Assembly: GCA_017995665.1 (NCBI GenBank)
Contig: JAGOIM010000107.1
Location: forward strand, 1 to 5,645
Reading direction: 5' to 3'
Length of the DNA: 5,645 nucleotides
DNA from: Anaerolineaceae bacterium
GTDB taxonomy: Bacteria > Chloroflexota > Anaerolineae > Anaerolineales > Anaerolineaceae
The notes under the pieces were generated by a model, which worked only from the letters and a program-made list of their open reading frames with translations, was not told the DNA's origin and did no database searches. The stretch's first letter is position 1, and each line of letters opens with the position of its first letter. A program made the position numbers and the translations under genes. This document shows, one piece after another, positions 1 to 4,459 of this stretch.

Positions 1-54
1 AAAGAAAGCTTCCGCCTGGCTCGAATGTTGGATGCGATTAGAAACAGCGATTAA
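1..54 (+). CDS. C-terminal end of an upstream gene (partial)
   Basis: Frame 1 is open from the window edge and reads KESFRLARMLDAIRNSD before a TAA at 52-54. Frame 2 is also open, but it runs into the promoter and next start region and ends at 104-106, which makes it the weaker choice; frame 3 stops at 37-39. The 17 residues look like the amphipathic helical tail of a soluble protein, but they are too few to name a family. The stop lies about 60 bases before the lipoprotein start, and a separate promoter follows, so this gene is probably not in the same operon as the lipoprotein. No clear intrinsic terminator is visible between 55 and 96. Confidence 0.45.
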   Translation, partial: KESFRLARMLDAIRNSD

Positions 55-72
55 ATCTCAAAAACGAATGGT

Positions 73-102
73 CAGACAACCGGTCGGTCCTTCCTTTATA
101 AT
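73..102 (+). promoter_or_regulatory. Sigma70-type promoter for the lipoprotein gene
   Basis: A perfect -10 box TATAAT lies at 97-102. An imperfect -35 candidate CAGACA (four of six bases match TTGACA) lies at 73-78, giving an 18-base spacer. Transcription would start near 108-111, only a few bases before the ATG at 116. The mRNA would therefore be leaderless or nearly so, which agrees with the absence of a Shine-Dalgarno sequence there. The -10 call is good and the -35 call is weak. Confidence 0.6.
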
Positions 103-115
103 GTAAAATGATGCT

Positions 116-892
116 ATGAAGAAATGGTTTGTCTCTTCCCTGATTATCTTGTTCCTCTTGCTCATTGGGCTTTCTGCTTGTGCGGCGGAGGAGATTGATT
201 TGCCCGAAGAAACAGCAACGCCCGAATTGCCCACCGATGAACCGACAGCGACCATCGATTGGTTTCCGCGCACGCCTACCGCGACGCCAAATCTTTTCCC
301 AAGCCCAACCGTGACGAAAGCCCCAAGCGCGACACCTGAATCGCTCGACATGATTGCCTCAGACGACTTTAGCGATGATTCTCTTTGGCAAACCGGCAAC
401 AGTTCAGCCGGAACGATAGCTTATGCAAATAACGCGCTCTCCTTGGCTGTGAGCGGTGGGAAAAACAGCCTCGTTAGCCTTTCTTCGCATGAACTGCCCT
501 CCGATTTTTACCTTGAAATCAATCTGGACGCGCAAATGTGCTCCGATGCTGACCAATTTGGCATTATTCTCTGGAACAACAGCAGCTCCGGAACCTTCCG
601 TGTTTGGTTTAGCTGTGATGGCAGGGCGATGGTCGACCGGCTTATTTCCGGTGAATCGACCATCCTCAAAAGATGGGAGCCTTTGCGCCGGTTTCAACCC
701 GGATCGCCGGCAAAAAACCGCATTGGGATTCGCTCTGAAAATAACAGCATCACGGTTTTTGTCAACGACACTGAGCAGTTCACCTATTCCCCTCTCAACA
801 AACTAACCGGTCCGCTGGGAGTAATCGCCCAAAGCTCCGCCGATCTTCCGCTGACAGTCCACATCTCCGATCTCCAAATCCAAAAACCATAG
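116..892 (+). CDS. Secreted lipoprotein with Thr/Pro linker and concanavalin-like (DUF1080/LamG-type) domain
   Basis: This encodes a 258-residue protein of unknown specific role that is predicted to be lipid-anchored outside the cytoplasmic membrane. Residues 1-22 are a lipoprotein signal peptide: Lys2-Lys3, a hydrophobic core at 7-19, then lipobox L19-S-A-C22. Residues 25-78 form a low-complexity acidic Thr/Pro/Ala linker with repeated TATP/TPTATP/SATP units, typical of a spacer that holds a domain away from the membrane. Residues 80-258 look like a beta-sandwich of the concanavalin/DUF1080 kind: a DDFSDDSLW opening (83-91), an NRIGIR...ITVFVND strand pair (201-218), a GPLGVIAQS turn (232-240) and a closing VHISDLQI strand (248-255). 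Such domains often bind or act on carbohydrate. Here no catalytic residues can be identified, and a binding role is only a guess. Cys142 and Cys167 could form a disulfide. The ATG at 116 is the first in frame after a TAA at 104 and gives a full signal peptide. No Shine-Dalgarno is visible. Confidence 0.9.
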   Translation: MKKWFVSSLIILFLLLIGLSACAAEEIDLPEETATPELPTDEPTATIDWFPRTPTATPNLFPSPTVTKAPSATPESLDMIASDDFSDDSLWQTGNSSAGTIAYANNALSLAVSGGKNSLVSLSSHELPSDFYLEINLDAQMCSDADQFGIILWNNSSSGTFRVWFSCDGRAMVDRLISGESTILKRWEPLRRFQPGSPAKNRIGIRSENNSITVFVNDTEQFTYSPLNKLTGPLGVIAQSSADLPLTVHISDLQIQKP

Positions 893-913
893 GCTAAAAC
901 TTACCCAATAGCG

Positions 914-919
914 TATAAT
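914..919 (+). promoter_or_regulatory. -10 box for the nucleotidyltransferase gene
   Basis: A perfect TATAAT lies 51 bases upstream of the ATG at 970, so the start site would be near 926 and the leader about 44 bases. No convincing -35 box is seen at 16-18 bases upstream; that stretch overlaps the stop codon of the lipoprotein gene. There is also no terminator after the lipoprotein, so read-through from the upstream promoter is possible. Confidence 0.5.
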
Positions 920-928
920 GAGACAGAG

Positions 929-959
929 TATCTGATTTTGTATGTCCGAGTGACAGATA
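929..959 (+). promoter_or_regulatory. Short inverted repeat in the leader before the nucleotidyltransferase
   Basis: TATCTG (929-934) and CAGATA (954-959) are perfect inverted six-base arms with a 19-base loop. The right arm ends one base before the Shine-Dalgarno sequence GAGGAG (961-966). If it forms in RNA it could affect ribosome access, or it could be an operator half-site pair in DNA. A six-base repeat at this spacing can easily arise by chance. Confidence 0.2.
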
Positions 960-969
960 AGAGGAGAGA

Positions 970-1983
970 ATGGATCAAAAACTCAAAATCATCATCCCTA
1001 TGGCCGGGGCTGGAAGCCGTCTGCGTCCACTCACCTGGAGCCGCCCCAAGCCTTTGGTTTCGCTTGCCGGTGCGACTGTTTTGGACCACTTGCTGACAAC
1101 TTTTGAAACTGTGCCCAATTTGGAAAGCGCTGAATTTGTTTTTATTATGTCCCCCGGGCAACAAGAACTGATTCAACCGCACATGGATAAAATTTATCCC
1201 AAATCGGTGGTGCACTATGTTGTGCAAGCCGACAAAAAAGGACAATCCGACGCGCTTTGGCAAGCCCGCGATTACCTCAACGGTCCGGTGTTGATTGTTT
1301 TTTCCGACACATTAATCAAAGTAGATTTTGCCTGCATCGCCAACGAAGAAGTGGACGCTGTCGCTTGGGTGAAGGCTGTGCCCGATCCGCGACGCTTTGG
1401 CGTGGTTGAAGTTGATTCGCGTGGCATGGTTACCCGTCTGATAGAAAAACCTAACGACATGAATAACAATCTGGCTGTCGTTGGTTGTTACTTTTTCAAA
1501 GAAGGTGCCCAATTAGCGCAAGCGATTGAAACCCAAATTGAGCGAAAAACATCCCTTCGTGGAGAATATTACCTGGCGGATGCGATTAATTTGATGCTTG
1601 AAAAGCGAGCCACTATGCGCGTTGAGCGGGTTAACGTCTGGCTCGATGCCGGAACTTCGGAAGCTTTGCTTGATACCAACCGCTACCTTCTGGAGCACGG
1701 CAAGGCAAACCTCGAAGATCAGGGGATTTACGATGACAATGTCATTATTCCGCCGGTTTTCATTCATCCGGATGCGCGGGTTAACACCTCGATTATCGGG
1801 CCTTTTGTCTCAATTGGAGCCGGTAGCATCATCAACAACAGCACAATCAAAGATTCTATCCTCAGCCAGGGAGCGCATATCACCAATTCTCAATTGGAAG
1901 GCTCCTTGCTGGGTTGTGATGTGGTTGTCAACGGCATGAAAGGTAAATTTAACCTGGGAGATAATTCCAGAGCAAATTGGTAA
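970..1983 (+). CDS. Sugar-1-phosphate nucleotidyltransferase with C-terminal hexapeptide-repeat domain
   Basis: This 337-residue cytoplasmic enzyme belongs to the NDP-sugar pyrophosphorylase family, which joins a sugar-1-phosphate to an NTP to give NDP-sugar and pyrophosphate for glycan or cell-surface synthesis. The N-terminal nucleotide-binding signature is clear: G13-A-G-S-R17-L-R-P-L-T22, followed by P26-K-P-L. Further family marks are Q86 with G91 (QADKKGQSDA), the metal-binding Asp113 in FSDTLI, the IEKP loop (158-161), G172 (VGCYFF), GEYYLAD (198-204) and the VWLDAGTSEALLDTN block (223-237). Residues about 258-330 contain isoleucine/valine-spaced hexapeptides of a left-handed beta-helix, as in the long glucose-1-phosphate thymidylyltransferases and GlmU-like proteins. 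The sugar and nucleotide cannot be read from the sequence; dTTP or UTP with glucose-1-phosphate is likely. The ATG at 970 follows GAGGAG (961-966). The aminotransferase starts 31 bases downstream, so the two probably share a transcript. Confidence 0.92.
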   Translation: MDQKLKIIIPMAGAGSRLRPLTWSRPKPLVSLAGATVLDHLLTTFETVPNLESAEFVFIMSPGQQELIQPHMDKIYPKSVVHYVVQADKKGQSDALWQARDYLNGPVLIVFSDTLIKVDFACIANEEVDAVAWVKAVPDPRRFGVVEVDSRGMVTRLIEKPNDMNNNLAVVGCYFFKEGAQLAQAIETQIERKTSLRGEYYLADAINLMLEKRATMRVERVNVWLDAGTSEALLDTNRYLLEHGKANLEDQGIYDDNVIIPPVFIHPDARVNTSIIGPFVSIGAGSIINNSTIKDSILSQGAHITNSQLEGSLLGCDVVVNGMKGKFNLGDNSRANW

Positions 1984-2014
1984 GAAAAGTATTAGGTAAT
2001 TAAAAGGAGAGTTA

Positions 2015-3172
2015 ATGAAAAGTGTTTTATCTAAAAAAGTAGCAGGTTTGAAACCATCCGGAATTCGGAAGTTTTTTGATATCGCCGCTACTATGGAGAA
2101 TGTCATTTCGCTCGGCATCGGCGAACCCGATTTTGCCACCCCCGAACCAGTTGTTCAGGCTGGTATCGATGCATTGCGCAAAGGTGAAACTCACTACACC
2201 TCGAACCATGGCCTTATGGTCTTGCGACAGGCCGTTGCCAATCATTTGAAGCAACTTTATGGCATCGAATACGCACCCCAAAACGAAATCGTGATGAGCG
2301 TTGGCGTTTCCGAAGCCCTCTATCTGGTCTTTGCCGCTACCCTTGACCCTGAAGATGAAGTTATCATCCCGACCCCCTGCTTTGTTTCTTATCAGGCGGA
2401 AGTCGAAATGGCCGGTGGTGTGCCGGTTGAAGTGGCAACCTTTGTTGAAAACAATTTTGTTCCGAAAATTGAAGGCATCGAAGCTGCCATTACCCCCAAA
2501 ACCAAAATCATATTCGTCGGCAGCCCCAGCAACCCGACCGGCGCAGTTTATCCGCGCGAATTCCTCACTCAGTTAGCACAGCTGGCTGAAAAGCATGACC
2601 TTTTGGTCATTTCTGACGAAATTTATGATCGCCTGGTTTATGGCGCCGAGCATGTTTGCTTTGCAAGTCTGCCGGGTATGCAGCAACGCACCATTCTTTT
2701 GGGTGGTTTCTCGAAAGCCTATGCCATGACCGGCTGGCGTATCGGTTACGCCTGTGCGCCAAAAGAAATTTTGGATGGCATGGTTCGCGTTCATCAATAT
2801 TCCGTCATGTCTGCCCCTACCGTCTCGCAATATGCCGCCCTGGCAGCTTTGCAAGTCGGTGAACCTTATGTTCAGGATATGTTGAAAGAATATGATCGCC
2901 GCAGACAATTGGTTGTCAATGGTTTGAATAGCATTGGCTTGCCAACCTTTGAGCCGAAAGGTGCTTTTTATGCCTTCCCCGACCTTCGCAACACCGGCTT
3001 GACCGATGACGATTTCTGCAACCGCTTGTTGCAGGAAGAACGGGTTGCTATCGTTCCCGGTAATGCCTTTGGCGATTCCGGAAAGGGCTTTGCACGCGTC
3101 TCTTATGCCACCTCATATGCTAACTTGGAAACAGCTCTTGGAAAAATCGAGCGTTTTGTTAAGTCTCTCTAA
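2015..3172 (+). CDS. PLP-dependent aminotransferase, class I/II (fold type I)
   Basis: This 385-residue cytoplasmic enzyme moves an amino group between an amino acid and a 2-oxoacid using pyridoxal phosphate. It has the full set of marks of the aspartate/aromatic/alanine-type class I/II family: LGIGEPDF (33-40) near the N-terminus, YTSNHGLMVLR (61-71), Phe123 in the cofactor stacking position, N173 in SNPTG, D201 and Y204 in SDEIYD, the Schiff-base Lys234 in GGFSKAYAMTGWRIGY with R242, and R361 in FARVSYATS for the substrate carboxylate. Length is normal and no key residue is missing. Its closest named relatives are probably the archaeal/thermophile-type aspartate or aromatic aminotransferases, but the substrate cannot be fixed from sequence alone. 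It is not a DegT-type sugar aminotransferase, so no shared pathway with the upstream gene is evident. The ATG is well placed after AAAAGGAGA (2002-2010). A strong terminator lies 31 bases after the stop. Confidence 0.93.
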   Translation: MKSVLSKKVAGLKPSGIRKFFDIAATMENVISLGIGEPDFATPEPVVQAGIDALRKGETHYTSNHGLMVLRQAVANHLKQLYGIEYAPQNEIVMSVGVSEALYLVFAATLDPEDEVIIPTPCFVSYQAEVEMAGGVPVEVATFVENNFVPKIEGIEAAITPKTKIIFVGSPSNPTGAVYPREFLTQLAQLAEKHDLLVISDEIYDRLVYGAEHVCFASLPGMQQRTILLGGFSKAYAMTGWRIGYACAPKEILDGMVRVHQYSVMSAPTVSQYAALAALQVGEPYVQDMLKEYDRRRQLVVNGLNSIGLPTFEPKGAFYAFPDLRNTGLTDDDFCNRLLQEERVAIVPGNAFGDSGKGFARVSYATSYANLETALGKIERFVKSL

Positions 3173-3203
3173 AGTTAAGCAGAGTAACAATTATGCAATC
3201 GTG

Positions 3204-3235
3204 AAAACGCGGGTGTCACAACCCGCGTTTTTTTT
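3204..3235 (+). terminator. Intrinsic terminator after the aminotransferase
   Basis: The arms AAAACGCGGGT (3204-3214) and ACCCGCGTTTT (3221-3231) pair over 11 bases around a six-base loop GTCACA. The stem is GC-rich in its upper part and runs into eight consecutive T (3228-3235). This is a textbook Rho-independent terminator for the nucleotidyltransferase/aminotransferase unit. The partly symmetrical A tract on the left might also give weak activity on the other strand, but no gene there needs it. Confidence 0.95.
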
Positions 3236-3243
3236 GATAGAAT
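3215..3243 (+). promoter_or_regulatory. Candidate promoter for the acetyltransferase, overlapping the terminator
   Basis: TAGAAT (3238-3243) matches the -10 consensus at five of six bases. GTCACA (3215-3220), exactly the terminator loop, matches TTGACA at four of six with a 17-base spacer. Transcription would start near 3250, leaving a leader of about 27 bases with the Shine-Dalgarno AAAGGAG at 3261-3267. A promoter in this short gap is needed because the terminator would isolate the gene. Confidence 0.5.
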
Positions 3244-3276
3244 AGTAAAACACGTACAGAAAAGGAGTGCTAAACG

Positions 3277-3846
3277 ATGACAATTGAGATTAGGCCACTG
3301 TCTCCCACTGATTCAGAAGTTTTTACATCTTATATCAGTAATATGGATTTTCACCACGCACCCCATTGGCAGTTTTGCAACTGTCAATATTATCATGTCA
3401 AATGTCAGGCAACTGAGTGGCGCGAACGTTCCGCCGAACAAAATCGCCAATTGGCTCACGAAAACATCAAAAATGGTACCATGCATGGCTTTTTGGCTTT
3501 CGATGGCGAGAAAACTGTTGGCTGGGTCAACGCAAACGAATGGCAGAACTACGCTTTGCTTGAAGACAATCAAGAGCTGAAATCGCTTGAAGGTAAAACC
3601 GGTTTGGTGGTTTGTTTCCTGGTTCATCCCGATTATCGTCATCAGGGATTGTCGAAAAAATTGTTAGAGACAGCTGTGGAAGACTTCCGCAAGCAAGGTT
3701 TTGACCGTGTTGTTGGGCGTCCTTTTAATTGGAGCGCCCACCCCGAACGTCAATATCACGGCACAGCCGAAATGTTTGAGGAGCTCGGTTTCCAGAAACA
3801 TTCAGAGGTCAACGGCAGAGCCACCTACTTGCTGAATTTGAGCTAA
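3277..3846 (+). CDS. GNAT-family N-acetyltransferase with N-terminal Cys cluster
   Basis: This 189-residue cytoplasmic protein of the GNAT superfamily moves an acetyl group from acetyl-CoA to an amine; its acceptor is not known. The acetyl-CoA binding motif is clear at residues 111-130: a VVCFLVHPDY strand followed by the R121-H-Q-G124-L-S126 pyrophosphate loop and a helix (KKLLETAVEDF). GFLAFDGEKTVGWVNANEW (71-89) supplies the preceding beta strands, and MFEELGF (166-172) is the usual C-terminal motif. The N-terminal part carries W31-x-x-C34-x-C36-QYYH-x-x-C43 followed by EWRERSAEQNR, seen in a subgroup of uncharacterised GNATs with a CxC-type motif. The cysteines could bind metal or be catalytic or redox-active; this is inference. 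The ATG at 3277 has a good Shine-Dalgarno (AAAGGAG, nine bases upstream). It appears to be a single-gene unit, with a terminator before it and a long gap after it. No intrinsic terminator was found after its stop. Confidence 0.9.
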   Translation: MTIEIRPLSPTDSEVFTSYISNMDFHHAPHWQFCNCQYYHVKCQATEWRERSAEQNRQLAHENIKNGTMHGFLAFDGEKTVGWVNANEWQNYALLEDNQELKSLEGKTGLVVCFLVHPDYRHQGLSKKLLETAVEDFRKQGFDRVVGRPFNWSAHPERQYHGTAEMFEELGFQKHSEVNGRATYLLNLS

Positions 3847-3917
3847 GGAAAGCCTAACGACAAAATAATTAAAAAGCCTCCTGACAATCAGTACAATTAA
3901 AACGGTTTTCAAAAAAT

Positions 3918-3983
3918 CCCTGGAGATCTCTCTTTAAGATGGACAATTTCAATCTCCTCCAGTGATGACTGATAAAGCACCAC
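3918..3983 (+). repeat. Possible decayed palindrome copy (P0) left of R1
   Basis: The stretch directly left of R1 is loosely alignable with P1 and P2. It has CCCTGGAGATCTCTC against the left arm CCCTGAGTTTCTC, GGACAAT against GAAACAAT in the centre, and TGATAAAGCA against TGAGAAACTCA at the right, with gaps. It also sits against R1 just as P2 sits against R2. The arms no longer pair with each other; a different, shorter hairpin, CTGGAG/CTCCAG (3920-3925/3957-3962), is possible. The match by eye is weak and could be chance. Confidence 0.25.
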
Positions 3984-4028
3984 GTTTTAGACAGAAAAAT
4001 TTGCGTAACGTGAATTGCGGACAATTTC
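3984..4028 (+). repeat. Direct repeat R1
   Basis: This 45-base segment begins GTTTTAGACAGAAAAA, contains TTGCGTAA and GAATTGCGG, and ends AATTTC. It recurs in the same orientation as R2 (4353-4398) with roughly 85% identity: about four substitutions in the right half and a one-base length change in the A/T run. Its right edge abuts the left arm of palindrome P1. It has no coding sense that both copies share, because the reading frame differs at the indel. Confidence 0.85.
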
Positions 4029-4114
4029 CCCTGAGTTTCTCATTTTGCTGAAACAATCTGTTTTCAACGAGGAAAAGAAATGTTTTCAGGACACTAAATT
4101 GAGAAACTCAGGGG
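4028..4114. repeat. Palindromic repeat P1 (long form)
   Basis: The outer arms CCCCTGAGTTTCTCA (4028-4042) and TGAGAAACTCAGGGG (4100-4114) are a perfect 15-base inverted repeat. Pairing can extend outward to 4024/4118 with one wobble. Inside lie a second stem, CTGAAA/TTTCAG (4048-4053/4084-4089), and a small apical stem, TTTTC/GAAAA (4061-4065/4072-4076). It shares its whole plan with P2 but carries 22 extra bases between two copies of TGTTTTCA. Folded, it would be a three-tier hairpin. No T tract follows, so it is not an obvious terminator. Confidence 0.9.
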
Positions 4115-4130
4115 AGATAACCCCGGCGCA

Positions 4131-4244
4131 ATGAGCGTTGAAGATTTCATCGCCTTAGCATTGGATGAGATTGAAAAGAAAATTCAGGTTTGGATAACTC
4201 CTGACTTAACTGTAGGCCGGATTCTGTTTTTGAATCCGGTTTAA
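4131..4244 (+). pseudogene. 37-codon open stretch, possible gene remnant
   Basis: An ATG at 4131 opens a frame of 37 codons that ends with TAA at 4242-4244. The frame is already open from the right part of P1 (in-frame TAA at 4095). The first half, MSVEDFIALALDEIEKKIQ, is protein-like: acidic, amphipathic and helix-forming. In cadence it resembles the C-terminal part of short-chain dehydrogenases (a 'PEEFAxxALxxIEK' type segment), but that is an impression and not a match that can be defended. The end (VWITPDLTVGRILFLNPV) falls in a hairpin. No well-placed Shine-Dalgarno is present; GGGGAG at 4111-4116 is too far away. It is more likely a fragment of an old gene cut by P1 than a functional small protein. 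Confidence 0.25.
4214..4242 (+). terminator. Hairpin at the end of the 37-codon stretch, possible weak terminator
   Basis: CCGGATTC (4217-4224) pairs perfectly with GAATCCGG (4232-4239) around the seven-base loop TGTTTTT. Two G-U pairs and one A-U pair can extend the base to 4214/4242. The following bases, TTTAATAATTT, are AT-rich but do not contain a proper T run, so termination would be weak. It could end transcripts from the acetyltransferase gene, or it could be the relic terminator of a lost gene. Confidence 0.4.
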
Positions 4245-4291
4245 TAATTTGCCAGGATCTTGCCGGCTTGAAACGCGCAAGTTTGCTTACG

Positions 4292-4354
4292 ACCTGAGTT
4301 TCTCATTTTGCTGAAATAATCTGTTTTCAGGACACTAAATTGAGAAACTCAGGT
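4292..4354. repeat. Palindromic repeat P2 (short form)
   Basis: The outer arms ACCTGAGTTTCTCA (4292-4305) and TGAGAAACTCAGGT (4341-4354) are a perfect 14-base inverted repeat. An inner stem CTGAAA/TTTCAG (4311-4316/4325-4330) closes the eight-base loop TAATCTGT. The sequence between the outer arms matches P1 almost base for base, except that it lacks the 22-base segment and has T for C in the central AAATAAT. The outermost pair differs from P1 on both arms in a matched way (A-T here, C-G in P1). It is in the same orientation as P1, with about 177 bases between them. Confidence 0.9.
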
Positions 4355-4398
4355 TTTAGACAGAAAAAAATTGCGTAATGAGAATTGCGGGGAATTTC
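4353..4398 (+). repeat. Direct repeat R2
   Basis: This 46-base copy of R1 has the same GTTTTAGACAG start, a longer A run, TTGCGTAA, GAATTGCGG and an AATTTC end. Its left edge overlaps the last two bases of P2. It ends 25 bases before the TATAAT of the Kbl gene, so it could contribute to the upstream part of that promoter. Confidence 0.85.
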
Positions 4399-4422
4399 AG
4401 CTCCGCTCGTCCCGTACTGATG

Positions 4423-4428
4423 TATAAT
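4423..4428 (+). promoter_or_regulatory. -10 box for the Kbl gene
   Basis: A perfect TATAAT, preceded by TG at 4421-4422, lies 32 bases upstream of the ATG at 4460. The start site would be near 4435, giving a leader of about 25 bases that contains the Shine-Dalgarno GAGGAG (4451-4456). No good -35 box is seen at 16-18 bases upstream, where the sequence is GC-rich (around 4399-4406). The TG is one base too close for a standard extended -10. Confidence 0.55.
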
Positions 4429-4459
4429 TTGACCATACTCACCAGAGAAAGAGGAGATT

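Larger units (their letters stand above)
3847..4459. other. 613-base intergenic region rich in repeats
   Basis: No convincing intact gene lies here on either strand. From left to right it holds an AT-rich stretch without recognised signals (3847-3917), a possible decayed palindrome copy, direct repeat R1, palindrome P1, a roughly 177-base middle part with a 37-codon open stretch and a hairpin, palindrome P2, direct repeat R2, and the promoter and leader of the Kbl gene. The gap is far longer than the other intergenic spaces here (31-104 bases), and its repeats explain much of the extra length. Confidence 0.85.

Noticed and set aside
58..399. 113-codon open frame on the minus strand across the lipoprotein start
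   Set aside because: It lies opposite the signal peptide and the Thr/Pro linker. Its Val/Gly/Ser repeats are the complement of the linker's low-complexity codons.
3941..4028. Ten-base direct repeat GGACAATTTC at 3941-3950 and 4019-4028
   Set aside because: A ten-base match within an AT-rich 600-base region is fairly likely by chance, and it does not extend on either side.
4028..4354. P1 and P2 as a CRISPR array
   Set aside because: There are only two copies, of different length and far longer than CRISPR repeats, with a 177-base interval and no cas genes.
4028..4354. P1 and P2 as intrinsic terminators
   Set aside because: The stems are long, but no T run follows on either strand (GGGGAGATAA after P1, GGTTTTAGAC after P2). 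The weak four-T run after P2 is not sufficient.
3984..4398. R1 and R2 as target-site duplications of an insertion
   Set aside because: At 45-46 bases with several differences they are too long and too diverged for a target-site duplication, and no transposase lies between them.
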